DNA of 64,000 nucleotides from Scilla litardierei (taxonomy: Eukaryota; Streptophyta; Magnoliopsida; Asparagales; Asparagaceae): positions 172,622,807 to 172,686,806 of the forward strand of contig CM061141.1 of assembly GCA_030789695.1 (NCBI GenBank). The letters are read 5' to 3'. The notes beneath the pieces are model-generated. The model saw nothing but the letters and a program-made list of their open reading frames with translations, was not told the DNA's origin and ran no database searches. Shown one piece after another: positions 46,688 to 57,969 of this stretch. The position numbers and the translations under genes were made by a program. Numbering within the stretch: position 1 is the first letter of the stretch; the number at the start of each line of letters is the position of its first letter.

Positions 46688-49010
46688 TTAGCCCTTTGGA
46701 AGCCAAGTCCAAGTGGACTTCCGGTTCCCAACATAATTACTATTTCTAATCACATCATAAAAATAGGAATCAACATAAGCATACTTATAATTACGACTAG
46801 TGTTCTTAGGACCCCAAATAGTGTAAATCTTGGGAGTCCTTTTCCTAGTTGCATGCATACTTTTTTGATTTCTATGTGGTGTATGCTTCTTAGGAACATG
46901 ATTTCTAGCGTACAAATGTGGAGGAGGATATGCATTGTACATTCTAGGATGATATGTATGCTTGGGAATATGCATATTATATGAAGCATATGGATCATGC
47001 ATGACATGTGGATGATGAGCATACATGAAAGAATGATGTGTATGAGCATACGGATGTGTGGGAGCACGTACATGAGTATTTCTCATGTGTTGGTTTGTAC
47101 GTGTCTGTGGGTGTGGAGCATAAAAATGTCACGATTATCCACTTGTGAAGTAGGAGCTTTCATACGTGGATGAGTGTTAGTGTACATGTAAGCATGTCCT
47201 TGCTTTTGGTTTCCACCCTTAGTGGGTTTCTTGCCAAAAGGAAGAGAAGGTGAAGTGGTGACTTTCTTGGTTGGTTTGCTACCTATAGTGTCTTTGACAC
47301 CACTTGTGGATGCACCGAAGGAAGGCCTCACAAAATCTATAGTGACACCACTATATGAGGTGCGATCATTAGATGCATTGGCTTTCACAAACCCCAGACC
47401 AACACGATGTGTGGCCGGAAATTGGTTTGCTAGCAAATCATCCAATTGTCCTTTTTCCTTATTAAATCTCACAATACGGGAGGAAATGAGCTCATATTTC
47501 TCCTTTAGAGAAGAAATGTTGGTATCCAAGGTGGACACGCGTGCTTTGAGCGCGTGCACTTGGGTTTTAAGAGAATCATTCTCTAAACCCAATTGTGTGT
47601 GACGTGTGACTAGATCACTATTATCCGTTGGATGTGTTTGATCTAGTTGAGATTTGAGGTTAATCACCTCATCTCTCAATGTGACATTTTGAGAAGCTAC
47701 GTTTGCTTTCTCAAGAGTTAAAGTATCAACAATGGTGTCATTGTTGATAATGCATGGAATGGATGACTTGCTAATATTCAATTTCTTTAAGCTAGTATAC
47801 TTAAGCATTAAAGATTGGTATTTAGCAAATAGTTCTTCATTAGCTATGCGAAGTTCATCCATTGTTACCTCGGTGTCGTCCATGTCGGAATCACTCTCAT
47901 CGGAGAGTGGGTCTTCTAGGGCCATGAAACACATGTGTGCGCTCTCACCCTTCTTATCATCGAAATCGCTTGATGAGTCATCACTTGAGTCGTCGAAGGT
48001 ACCTACGAGTCCTTTCTTCTTGTCTCTCTTGTTCTTATCGGACTTGTGGTACTTCGGTGCCTTCCACTTCTCTTTGTTGTTTAGCATTGGGCAATCCCTC
48101 TTGATGTGCCCTGGCTTATTACATTTATAGTAAAGAGCGGAAGTAGCATTAGTAGACTCAAAACGTTTATTTGAGGAAAACTTACCTTTGCAGAAGAAGC
48201 ATTGGAACTTCTTCGCCATTTGGGCCATTTCACCCAAATCCATCTCATCTTCCGAATCTTCGCTATCGGAGGATGATGAGTTGGCGTTGAATGCCAAAGC
48301 TTTCTTCTTGGCCTCCGAAGGATTTATCATGGCTCGAATCTTTAATCGGTTCTCTCGTCTTACCTCATAAGACATGAGAGTCCCGATAAGATTCACAACC
48401 GTGTAATTCTTCAAGTCATTGACCTCCTCGATGGTGATCGCTCACCTTTCCCATTTGGAGGTCATTCCCATGATGATCTTCCTTACCTTGTCAGGTTCGG
48501 AATATTTTTGGACAAGGGCTTCCAATTCATTTGTGATGTCGGTAAAGCGTCTGTACATCGATGCAATGGTCTCATTATCCTGCATATGAAACAAATCGAA
48601 GTTTTGTACGGCAACATATAACTTTGAAAGCTTTAACTTATTCGTTCCCTCGTGGGTAACAATGAGATGGTTCCAAATTTGATATGCACTCTTACATTGT
48701 TGAACTCATTCGGGTCTAACGCACAATGAAGAGCATTCATTGCCTTAGCGTTGTTGACTTCAGCGGACTTCTCGGAAGTAGTCCATTTCTCGAAGTCTTC
48801 TTCGGTGGGCTTGACGTACTCCTTGTGGAGAGTTCTCCAAAGAGAAGCACTCCTAAGGAACGTCTCCATCCTACACTTCCAATAGCCAAAATTAGTACCA
48901 TTGAAACGTGGAGGACGCACCGTAAATTGTCCTTCGAAAAGTGTGGACGCTTCATCACGATCATGATTGTTGTACGAAGGCGGTGGAGGTATGTTGTTGT
49001 TGGATGCCAT
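46688..49010 (-). pseudogene. Sirevirus gag with zinc knuckle and coiled coil, frameshifted
   Basis: Minus strand. The natural start is probably ATG at 49010 (MASNNNIPPPPSYNNHDRDE), a few bases after the primer site. The first piece contains the copia gag motif FNGTNFGYWKCRMETFL. A lesion near 48690 and a stop near 48445 break the frame. The long piece 48414-47083 has a zinc knuckle YYKCNKPGHIKRDCP whose first Cys is replaced by Tyr, acidic Ser/Asp-rich stretches, and a Leu-rich coiled-coil region (about 47450-47800). A His/Tyr/Pro-rich tail (47086-46688) in another frame leads toward protease. The large size fits Sirevirus gag. Confidence 0.83.
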
Positions 49011-49024
49011 AGATATAACCTTGC

Positions 49025-49036
49025 GCTCTGATACCA
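49025..49036 (-). other. Primer-binding site, initiator tRNA-Met
   Basis: On the minus strand TGGTATCAGAGC follows two bases after the end of the 5' LTR. This is the classical copia primer site. Confidence 0.93.
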
Positions 49037-49038
49037 AT

Positions 49039-50854
49039 TGTAAGGACCCTGTCTATGGTGAAAACACTAGAAGGTGGTTGAATAGTGTTTATGCAAATTT
49101 AAAAGGAATTTACGCCAAATAAAATGCAATCCAACAAATAGTGTGGAATAGAAAAACAACCCAAAATGAAACACACGCAAACGAAGAGATGTTTCAAGGG
49201 TTCGGATTACCCAAGTCAACTCCCGACTTGTTCCCGGTAATCCTACGTCCCTACCACCCGGATACCAACGGATACTCAAGTTAGAACCCTAACTTGAGGT
49301 TTCCTTAAAACCCACTTCTAGCAACCTTACAAGTGAAATCGAATACAATCGATGTCCTTGACTCCCACAACTAGGGAGCAAGCAAAACCACTCTCACAAT
49401 CGAGAACAAAACTCAAATAACGAAAGTTATGAAATAATGAAAACAACACTTACAATCACCTTTGTCTTGAAGTAGAACTTGAAGGAGGAAAGTGATGTGT
49501 GTTGAAGAACTCTCTTGGAAGAGAGTAGAAGCCCTTTCTCTTGATTGCACCAATTGCCTAGATGATAACTCTTTGGTTCTAGGTTGGAGAGCAAGAGATC
49601 AACATTTGGAAATACTTAGGGCTTTGGATTTGAGAGCTTCGATCTTTGGAAATGAAAGCTTGAGAGATTTTGCAATGAATGAGTAACCTTCCAATGGAAC
49701 AGTAAAAGCTCTATTTATAGTTTTCTCAAATCCACAAAACAGTTTAGGCAAAAACCCAATTGGAATCCGTAAGAAAAAATCTCAACGGATAGAATCTGAA
49801 CTCGCGACAATCGACTGTTGAACAATCCACAGTCGACTGTTGCACAGTCAGCAAGGGTAGGTGAGAATTCATAACGGTAACTTACCACGTGGACAATCGA
49901 CTGATGAAGCAAAGACAGTCGACTGTTAAACCAACAGGCGACTGTAATTTCTTCTACAGGCGACTGGCCGAGAGACGGGTAAGTTAGACTAATACTGGAA
50001 ATCTCACAAGTAACAGGACAGACGACTGATGCAAGGAACACAGTCGACTGTTAATCAGAACAGGTGACTGTATATCCTTAAACAGACGACTGTCAAAAGC
50101 CTGAGAAATTTCCAGAGAGCTGAGTCAACGAAAGGACTCACAAACAGACGACTGTTACAGCATAGACAGTCGACTGATCCAAGAGACGGTCGACTGTATA
50201 TACAGCATTAGTCGACTGTCCGTAAAAGTCAGATCAAACAAAGTTTGGGCAAAGGATAGACAGGCGACTGATTTACAAAACACAGTCGACTATCACTTGG
50301 ACAGGCTCCTGTGAATCATTCATCGGTAGCCTGTGCGAAATAAACAGAGAAGGTCCAAACCTATATTGTAAAAGTCTGTGCATAACAGGCGACTGTCAAA
50401 CAATACACAGTCAACTGTTTTTGAGACAGGCGACTGTAAACTGTTCAGAAGTCGACTGTTATAAACATTCCTAGCATAATCAATAAAGAAATGAATTGGG
50501 CTCAAAGGACAATTGATCTAATGAAGTCCTATGACTGAATGTAGATGTGTGTGAGTGCTCCATCAAAGTTCTACTTCTAAGCTACATACTAGAATAGATA
50601 AAAGAAAATTACATTGATGAATAGTCTCTTCTTTCCATCGTATGAGCTTGAAGTCTTCATGGAGCTTCAATCATCATCTACGATTATCCAATTCATGTCA
50701 TTTGCCTTCAATGAAGTTTGTGAGTCATCCATTGCTAGTATATATCTTCATAATTAGCTTAGGCAATGAATTAACTGCAAAATAGGGGATTAGACACAAG
50801 TATTTATGTTTGCTCATCATTAACACCAAGTAGGGAGAAGTCCAATACTCAACA
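49039..50854 (-). repeat. 5' LTR of the Sirevirus
   Basis: 1,816 bp, ending on the plus strand CTCAACA and followed by the TCATA duplication. It carries the same run of CAGTCGACTG and CAGGCGACTG copies (about 49805-50460) as the other LTR. The TATA box TATAAATAG is on the minus strand at 49711-49719. Confidence 0.9.
49711..49719 (-). promoter_or_regulatory. TATA box of the Sirevirus 5' LTR
   Basis: TATAAATAG on the minus strand, about 670 bp ahead of the LTR end. The palindrome run lies just upstream of it in the sense of transcription, where enhancer elements would be expected. Confidence 0.6.
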
Positions 50855-50859
50855 TCATA

Positions 50860-51697
50860 GGAACCAGAAAGATAGGTCAAGCCCTCCTTGATTTAGGTTC
50901 GAGTGTTAATATTTTGTCATATGATTTGTACATGCAATTAGGACTTGGAGAATTAAAATCTACACACATTATTCTCCAATTGGCCGATAGATCCATCAAG
51001 GTCCCCATGGGTAGCATAGAGGACGTGCTTGTCCAAGTGGACAAATTTTACTACCCTGTGGACTTTGTCGTGTTGGATATCCTTGGACCTCAAACCAAGA
51101 CACCAACCCACATCATCTTGGGTAGACCATTTCTAGCTAGAGCAATGTTATAATCAATTGTAGGGATGGTCAACGTAAGATCTCTTTTGGCAACATGACC
51201 CTTGACTTAAACATTTTCAATGCTTGTAAGTTGCCATCGGGGGATGGTGAATTTGAAGACACTTGCATGATTGAAACTCTAGTTGAATAACATTTTGATG
51301 CGGAGTTTGTTGAAGCGCTTAATTTTGTTGAACATTTTTGTGAAAACATTGACACCGATTGTTTTTCGTAGGAAGTTGGCGCGGTAACTAAGTGGATGCC
51401 ATCTTTTGAGCCGATACCATTGGACACTCCATACCAAAGGCCATCAAAGCTGGAACACACATCCTTGGATTTGAAGCCGTTGCCGCCATATTTGAAGTAT
51501 GCATTTCTTGGGGAATCCAGCACATTCCACGTGGTAATATCGTCTAAACTCTCTAATGAGCAAGAAATGCAATTATTACAAGTGCTTAAAACTCATAAGG
51601 GGGCAATTGGTTGGACAATTACCGACATTAAAGGTATGACCCCCTAATTTGTAAGCACTACATCTACTTAGAGGATGACACCAAACCCACTAGAGAA
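50860..51697 (+). pseudogene. Protease and linker of the Athila-like element
   Basis: The aspartic protease motif ALLDLGSSVN is followed by LQLADRSIKVPMGSIEDVLV and ILGRPFLARA, the conserved protease run of this clade. The catalytic Asp is kept. A stop lies at 51151-51153. The following linker to RT is in several frames (one open piece at 51396-51647). The protease would cut the Gag-Pol polyprotein; this copy is inactive. Confidence 0.8.
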
Positions 51698-53209
51698 ATG
51701 CAACGTAGGTTAAATCCTAACCTAAATGAAGTGGTAAAGAGTGGAATCCTTAAGCTTCTTGATGCGGGTATTATATACCACATTGCCGATAGTAGATGGA
51801 TTAGCCCAATTCAAGTTGTACCTAAGAAGTCGGGGCTAACAGTAATTAGAAATGAGAACAATGCGTTAGTCCCCATGCGAGCCACCATGGGGTGGTGCAT
51901 GTGCATTGACTATATGAAGCTAAATTCTAAGATCCGTAAAGACCACTTCCCTCTCCTATTTCTAGAACAAATTCTAGAGAGAGTGGCCGGACACGAGTAT
52001 TATTGCTTCCTTGATTGTTACTCTGATTATTATCAAATTGTAATAGCACCCGAAGAACAAGAGAGGACCACCTTCACTTGTCTCTTTGGCACTTTTGCAT
52101 TCCGGAGGATGCCATTTGACTTATGTAATGCCCCCGCAACCTTTCAACGTTGTATGCTTAGCATTTTTCATGATATAGTTGAAAAGATTGTGGAGGTATT
52201 CATGGATGATTTCTCTGTGTATGGTAGCTCATTTAATAATTGTTTATCTAACTTGGCTTTGGTGTTAGATCGGTGCATCAAGAAAAACCTTCTCTTAAAT
52301 TGGGAGAAATGTCATTTCAGGACCACCGAAGGCTTAGTCCTCGGTCATATTGTATTCAAGAAAGGTATGCACGTCGACCAAGCCAAGATCGAGGTAATAG
52401 AAAATCTACCCACTCCTCGTTGTGTAAGAGATATTCGATCATTTCTTGGGCATACAGGTTTTTATAGGAGGTTCATAAAAGATTTTAGTTCTATATCTCA
52501 ACCTCTTTGCATGCTTTTGAAAAATGATGTAGATTTTGCTTGGAATAATGATTGTCAACTTGCTTTTGAGAAGTTGAAAAATTTGCTCACACGTTCACCT
52601 ATTCTTCAGGTGCCAGATTGGACATCACCCTTCGAAATCATGTGCGATACTAGTGACTATGCGGTTGGTGCCGTGCTTGGAAAACGCAAAGACAATGTTC
52701 CTGTGGTGATTTACTATGCAAGCAAGAGCATGAATGATGCTCAACAAAACTACACCACCACGGAGAAAGAGCTTTTAGTCGTTGTCTTCGTGTTGGAGAA
52801 ATTTAGGAGCTACATATTGGGATTCCCAATTACAATCTTCACCGACCATGCCGCTCTTAAATATCTCCTTTCCAAGAAATATGCTAAGCCTAGACTAATC
52901 CGTTGGATTTTGCTCTTACAGGAATTCAACATCGCCATCAAGGACAAAAAGGGAGCAGGAAATCATGTTGCCGATCACCATTCACGGTTAACGATGAGCA
53001 TGGAGCCGGCAACCATCCCATTGAATGATTTGTTCCTTAACGAACATCTTTTTGCGGTCTCCCACACACTCCCATGTTATGCCGACATCATACACTACTT
53101 GGTCACCGGTAAGACTCCTTTTACTTGGTCTCGCCAAGATTACAAACGGTTCATCTTTAAGGTAAAATCTTTCTTTTTTGATGACCCCCTACCTTTACAA
53201 GTATTATAA
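51698..53209 (+). pseudogene. Reverse transcriptase and RNase H of the Athila-like element
   Basis: A 503-codon open stretch. RT motifs in order are WISPIQVVPKKSG, CIDYMKLN, FLDCYSDYYQI (two glycines of the usual motif changed), FTCLFGTFAFRRMPF, LCNAPATFQ and the catalytic FMDDFSVYG. SFLGHTGFYRRFIKDFS marks the thumb region. RNase H shows MCDTSDYAVGAVL, TTEKELLVVVF and FTDHAALKYLL. The aspartates of the RT active site are present, but the frame before and after is broken, so no polyprotein can be made. Confidence 0.88.
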
Positions 53210-54400
53210 TGACCAAATAGTAAGGAGATGCATGCCCGACCATGAGTTTGAGGATGTTTTGCATTTTTGCCATGAGGGTAAGTGTGGTGGTCATTTTCCG
53301 CCTAAAAGACCGTTACAATGTGGTTTTTATTGGCCTAGCATGTTTAAGGACACTTATACATATTGTAAATCATGCTTAGCTTGCCAAAAGTTGGGGGCGA
53401 GTTACTAAAAGAAATATGATGCCATTAAACCCCATTCTTGAATTAGAAATTTTCGATTGTTGGGGCATTGATTTTATGGGGCCATTTCTCCATCTTTTGG
53501 GTACACATATATTCTGATTTCTATAGATTATGTATCTAAATGGGTGGAGGCTATTCCTTGTAGGACCAATGATGCGGCTATCGTGCTCAAATTCATGAAA
53601 GAAAACATTTTCGCACGATTTGGGATGCCAAAGGCTATGATAAGCGACGGAGGGTCACATTTCTACAATCGCCTCTTTGCAAACTTAATGAAGAAGTTTG
53701 GGGTGAAACACAAGGTTTCCACACCATACCACCCCCAAACCAATGGACAAGCAGAATTGGCTAATCAGGAGATCAAGAACATACTCCAAAAGAGGTGAAT
53801 CCATCAAGGAAGGATTAGAGCATGCACCTTCCCGATGCATTGTGGGCTTACCATACCGCCTACAAAATGATTTTAGGGATGTCCCCATATCGCCTAGTTT
53901 TTGGAAAATTTTGTCACTTGCCCATTGAACTTGAACACAAATCTTTTTGGGCAATTAAAAAGTTTAATTGTGAAATTGACCCTTCTTGTAAATTGCAGTT
54001 AGTGGAGCTCAAAGAGATAAGGAGGGAGGCGTACAACAATTCCAAGATTGTGAAGGAGAGGCTTAAATATGCCTATGATCGAATCATTTTGAGGAGATAA
54101 TTCACCCCGGGGGAGAAAGTGCTACTCTACAACTCAAGACTTCATCTCTTCCCCGGAAAGCTTCGTTCAAAGTGGATTGGACCTTTCATTGTTCGGGAGG
54201 TGTTTTCACATGGCGCGGTGACCATTGCCAACCCACAAAACGGCAATGAATTCATCGTGAATGGCACATTTAAAGCACTATCAAGAGCCGTGGAGCAGAG
54301 ACGAGTACACCATGGAGCTTACGGAACCACCGCCGGGTGGAACCAACTAGGTGTGTTCGCTCCAAAACTTTCCTATCTAGTAATATGTAGTAATGAATAA
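53178..54400 (+). pseudogene. Integrase of the Athila-like element
   Basis: Open pieces at 53178-53408, 53544-53798, 53822-54100 and 54119-54400 lie in two frames. The zinc-binding part shows FCHEGKCGGHF and CKSCLACQK. The core shows the first Asp near WGIDFMGP (53465), the second in MISDGGSHF and the Glu in NGQAELANQEIKNIL. The C-terminal part has SKWIGPFIV, as in the GPF/Y module. No envelope-like frame follows before the LTR. Confidence 0.85.
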
Positions 54401-55364
54401 CTCTTGATCAAGCTTTCTTATCCTAGTTTATCTATCTTCATGCATATACTTCATCTCACCCTTCAAACATTGAGAAGCATGTTTATTTTTAGTTGGGGGG
54501 TGTAAACTAGGATATAGAAACTTCTTGAGCATGTTTTTATTATTTTCATCTTTTTTTGAATAGATTGAAGGAAATATAAAAAAATTTCCATCTATCACCA
54601 ACATTTCTGCAACCCATAACTTTTTGTTATGACCCATTGATTAAATGTGGTGATTCTTCCCAACTTTGGTAAAAATGTATTCTTGAAGTGGATTTTGGCA
54701 AATTAGGGTGTGTTGTATCTTTATGTACTAAGGGCAATTAATTATTTCTCTACATGCTTACACTTGGCCCTTTAGCTTGAAGCTCATGACGATTACCACC
54801 CATTTGAAACCCTATAGTGATGTAGAAACCTTGGTATCAACGATCAAATGATTAAGCCTTAGGAATTTTAACTATTCGGCTAGGCTTATATTCATGGATC
54901 CTAAGATAGTGACTTGGAATTTGGAGTTGCTCAAATGAATGCTATCAAATGCTACAATAATAAGTGCACTTGTGCACATTTGAATAAGGCATGAACTTTT
55001 GCCATGGTACTTTGAATAAGGCAAAAATTGCCACGAAATTTGAGTAAATGCATGAAATTTGAATCACAACTCATCTCCATAATCTTTCGAGTGAGTAAGT
55101 GTTATATCACATAAGTTCGAGAGTTCCTAAGGATCTTATATCATGAGATTGCGACATATTAAGGGGTATACTAAGCTTAGGTGTGGATGGTGGAATGTGT
55201 AAGAGGAATGAGATTATAGTCTTAGGGAAGAGTGTATAGACTTGAGAACTTTGCCCACATATATATGATTTCAACACCCTTTAGTATTGACAATAATCCA
55301 TGGATGGAGTCAACATTGTATTTTGGGATTGATCACTTATTTTGCTAGGGACTAGCAAAACGCT
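54401..55364 (+). other. 3' noncoding region of the Athila-like element with an internal purine tract
   Basis: AGTTGGGGGGTG at 54491-54502 duplicates the terminal tract about 870 bp ahead of it, the same layout as in the gag-only element. Nothing else is recognised in the stretch. Confidence 0.7.
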
Positions 55365-55375
55365 AGTTGGGGGTG
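55365..55375 (+). other. Polypurine tract of the Athila-like element
   Basis: AGTTGGGGGTG abuts the 3' LTR and lies just after GCTAGGGACTAGCAAAACGCTAG. This closely resembles the sequence before the LTRs of the gag-only element and points to a common ancestor. Confidence 0.82.
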
Positions 55376-57206
55376 TGACTATGAATAAATATTGTATATT
55401 CTAACCTCATAATCATCTCCTCTTGTGCATATAATCCATGGAATCATGCTATCTTAACTACATTTATGCTAATTCATCATTTGTGAGTGTATGATTTTAT
55501 TCTGGCATAATTTCACTTCCCAAAACATTATAAATGTCTATTATATTTATAGAGATTTTTCTGGATTTTTCAGGTGTCTCGAAGGGAACTAAATCAACTC
55601 AAGAGGATGAGTACAAAACAGACGCCTATAGATGGAACGACAGTCGCCTGGACAACCCAACAGTCGACTGCCAAACAACGGCATTCGCCTGCCTTTAAAG
55701 AACTGAAGATGGAGAAGATGAAACCCAACGGCAGTCGCCTGTCATCTTCGCATCAGTCGACTGATATTTCAGATTCCTGAGGGAGCAAACAGAGCCAACT
55801 CTCTGTTATATTGACATTTCTTCAGCATGCGACTGAAGAACAAAAGACAGTGACATGTGAATCACACAGGTGACTGTGCGTTTTAATGACAGTCACCTGT
55901 CGCCCTTTGGTAGCGATGAAAATCATCTTCACATCAGTCGGCTACCGTTTGTTCCGACAGTCGACTGATTGGGTTTCTTCACCCGCAGTCTGGGTTGCGA
56001 GAAACGGGTTTTTCTTAACCTGATTTCTCTCCAGTTGCTGTGAATCGTTGGATGATGATTTGGATGGATAAGATGTTACCCCTAGCGGGTATAAAACACT
56101 ACTATTCAGATGTAATGAGGGGAGAACGGGATAGAACTTAATCTTTTGCTATTTGTAGGTCATCTTCTTCCTTAAGAAGGGGATTAGGGTTTTGGAGAGT
56201 TTTGAGCTTTCTGAGTTCGTTTTTACTATTGCTGAGATTGATTGCTGATTGAAGAAACTTGTATTTGGTGACAAATCTCCAACCCTCTTTCTAATACACA
56301 TTTGCTTTGATTCCTTGCATTGAACTATGTCTATTTTTATGAATGTTGATTCTATTCTTGATATGCTAGGCTAGATTCATTGTGTGGGTGTTTTGGATTA
56401 ATGTAGGATGTCTTGATTGCCCTGCTAATGTTAATTTCCAGCACCCCTTGTTAATCCATGTTGTTTGGGTGAATTAAACTCATGATTAATTGGATTAGAT
56501 ACTATCAATGGAGGAGCCGCAGAACGGTGGTGCTTCGTAATTGTTGCATCTATGTATCCAATGGGTATTGCATATCTTGAAATGAATGTGAGACCCCTTC
56601 AATCCATATTTCGTAATTAGAAGTTTAATTCACTCGATAACCCAAATTGTTAATTGGGTTGTAACCCGTTTATTGAATCGTGCATTACCCGAAAGGGTCC
56701 GTAGAACGGTGGTTGTGCGAAGCACAACACAACCCATATGCACTACTCTCACATACCTTGAAATGAGTGTGGGTGTGATTCATGAGCTTTAATTCGGAGA
56801 AGAACCCAATTAGCAATTACCTTTGGTGCACCCCATATGTGCTTACTTGATTTATTTCCCGATCCTCATACCATGACGTAAATGAGTGATCGAGTTATCA
56901 TGGAATTAACATCTAGCACAGCAATTGAGTAATCTTACCGATATCCTCAACACTCGCACTCTTATCCTCCCTTGCATCCAAACCTTAGGACATTACACTA
57001 ACTTTAGGGTACTTAGATAAATCACTTATTCAAACAATCATTCACCCTCAAAGGGTGGTTAGAACCCTTAACCATTCTGTACATGCTCTGACTATTTGTG
57101 TGAATTTGCAGATTAGTTCCGTCTCTCTGGATACCATCCCGTACTTACAGGATATATTATTTACCGACCTCGTACACTTGCGAGTATCACCTTTCAGGGA
57201 GAGTCA
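55376..57206 (+). repeat. 3' LTR of the Athila-like element
   Basis: 1,831 bp, TGACTATG to GAGAGTCA, complete at both ends. CAGTCGACTG copies lie near 55660, 55755 and 55960. TATAAAA is at 56090-56096. Confidence 0.9.
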
Positions 57207-57895
57207 CATTGACAGTTGACTGTGCCAGTTGGACAGTCGACTGTAAATACAACATTAGTCGACTGGACTATCAAAACTGAGAATTAGTTTGGGGTGAAGA
57301 TAGACAGGCGACTAAGTAACAAACCACAGTCGACTGTCACTATGACAGGCTCCTGTGAAATGCACAGCAGTTGCCTGATAGACTTAAAGCTCAGAAGCCC
57401 AAAAAATTGACTAATTAAGTTTATGCATAACAGGCGATTGTAGAACAAAATACAGTCGACTGTTTTGAGACAGGCGACTGTAAATTGTTCAACAGTCGAC
57501 TGTTGAGATCATGACATGCACATTCTTGATAGAAATGAATTGGAGTCTAAGGAAGATTGATCTAATGATTTCCTAAGACTGAAATGAAGATGTGTGTGCG
57601 CTCCAACATAGTTCCACTTCTAAGCTACATACTAGAAGAGAAACAAGAAGATTACATTTGAAGAACTCTCTCTTCTATCCAACGTATGAGCTTGAAGTCT
57701 TCTAGGAGCTTCAATCACCATGTTTGATCATCCAATCCACTTCATTTGCTTTCAATGATCTTTAAGTGTCATCCATTGCTAATTGATCTTCATGATATGC
57801 TTAGGCAATGGATTAAATGCAAATAGGGGATTAGTCACAAGTATTTATGTTTGCTCATCATTAACACCAAGTAAGAAGAAGTCCAATACTCAACA
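57207..57895 (-). repeat. Relic end of a second Sirevirus LTR
   Basis: The stretch aligns with the right part of the Sirevirus LTRs (compare about 50190-50854) but is clearly diverged. It shares the CAGTCGACTG/CAGGCGACTG run, TTCTAAGCTACATACTAGAA, ATGTTTGCTCATCATTAACA and the end AATACTCAACA. It is an older copy, cut on its left by the Athila-like 3' LTR. Its missing left part is not found beside the 5' LTR. Confidence 0.83.
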
Positions 57896-57969
57896 TAAGC
57901 TTCACCACTTTACCCTATGCAGACCCACTCGCGTCCTCGCTCACAAGTATTATGGGAAGCGGGACGTGA
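57896..57969. other. Unassigned 74 bp between LTR relic and satellite
   Basis: It begins TAAGCTTCACCACTTTACCC. It belongs neither to the satellite nor to any element identified here. It may be filler DNA or the target of the older Sirevirus. Confidence 0.4.

Larger units (their letters stand above)
28420..50854 (-). mobile_element. Sirevirus-type Ty1/copia retrotransposon, minus strand, split by a LARD
   Basis: On the minus strand the order is: 5' LTR 50854-49039, initiator-tRNA-Met primer site, long gag with zinc knuckle, protease, integrase, RT and RNase H (copia order), a spacer with palindrome repeats, an extra frame in the envelope position, purine tracts, and 3' LTR 30227-28420. Its own length without the nested LARD and one duplicated CAGAC is about 12.4 kb. 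Size, extended gag, extra 3' frame, repeated purine tracts (GGGGGAGTAA and AAAAAGGGGAAAAA) and repeated palindromes in noncoding DNA are the known marks of Sireviruses. Coding regions carry several stops and frameshifts. Confidence 0.9.
24511..57206 (+). mobile_element. Athila-like Ty3 retrotransposon, decayed and split by a Sirevirus
   Basis: Its own parts are the 5' LTR 24511-26317, primer site 26325, gag to about 28419, then protease-RT-RNase H-integrase from 50855 to 54400, a 3' noncoding stretch, purine tract 55365-55375 and 3' LTR 55376-57206. Without the insert at 28420-50854 and the duplicated TCATA it would be about 10.3 kb. Pol order (RT before integrase) and the FMDDFSVYG motif show Ty3 of the Athila/Tat clade. 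No envelope-like frame or second RNase H is seen after integrase. The first 21 or so bases of the 5' LTR are missing and the flanks do not match, so one side has been rearranged. Confidence 0.88.

Noticed and set aside
46688..47086. A metal-binding His-rich protein gene
   Set aside because: The His/Tyr/Pro-rich frame lies between gag and protease of the Sirevirus in the same direction and is the tail of that gag.
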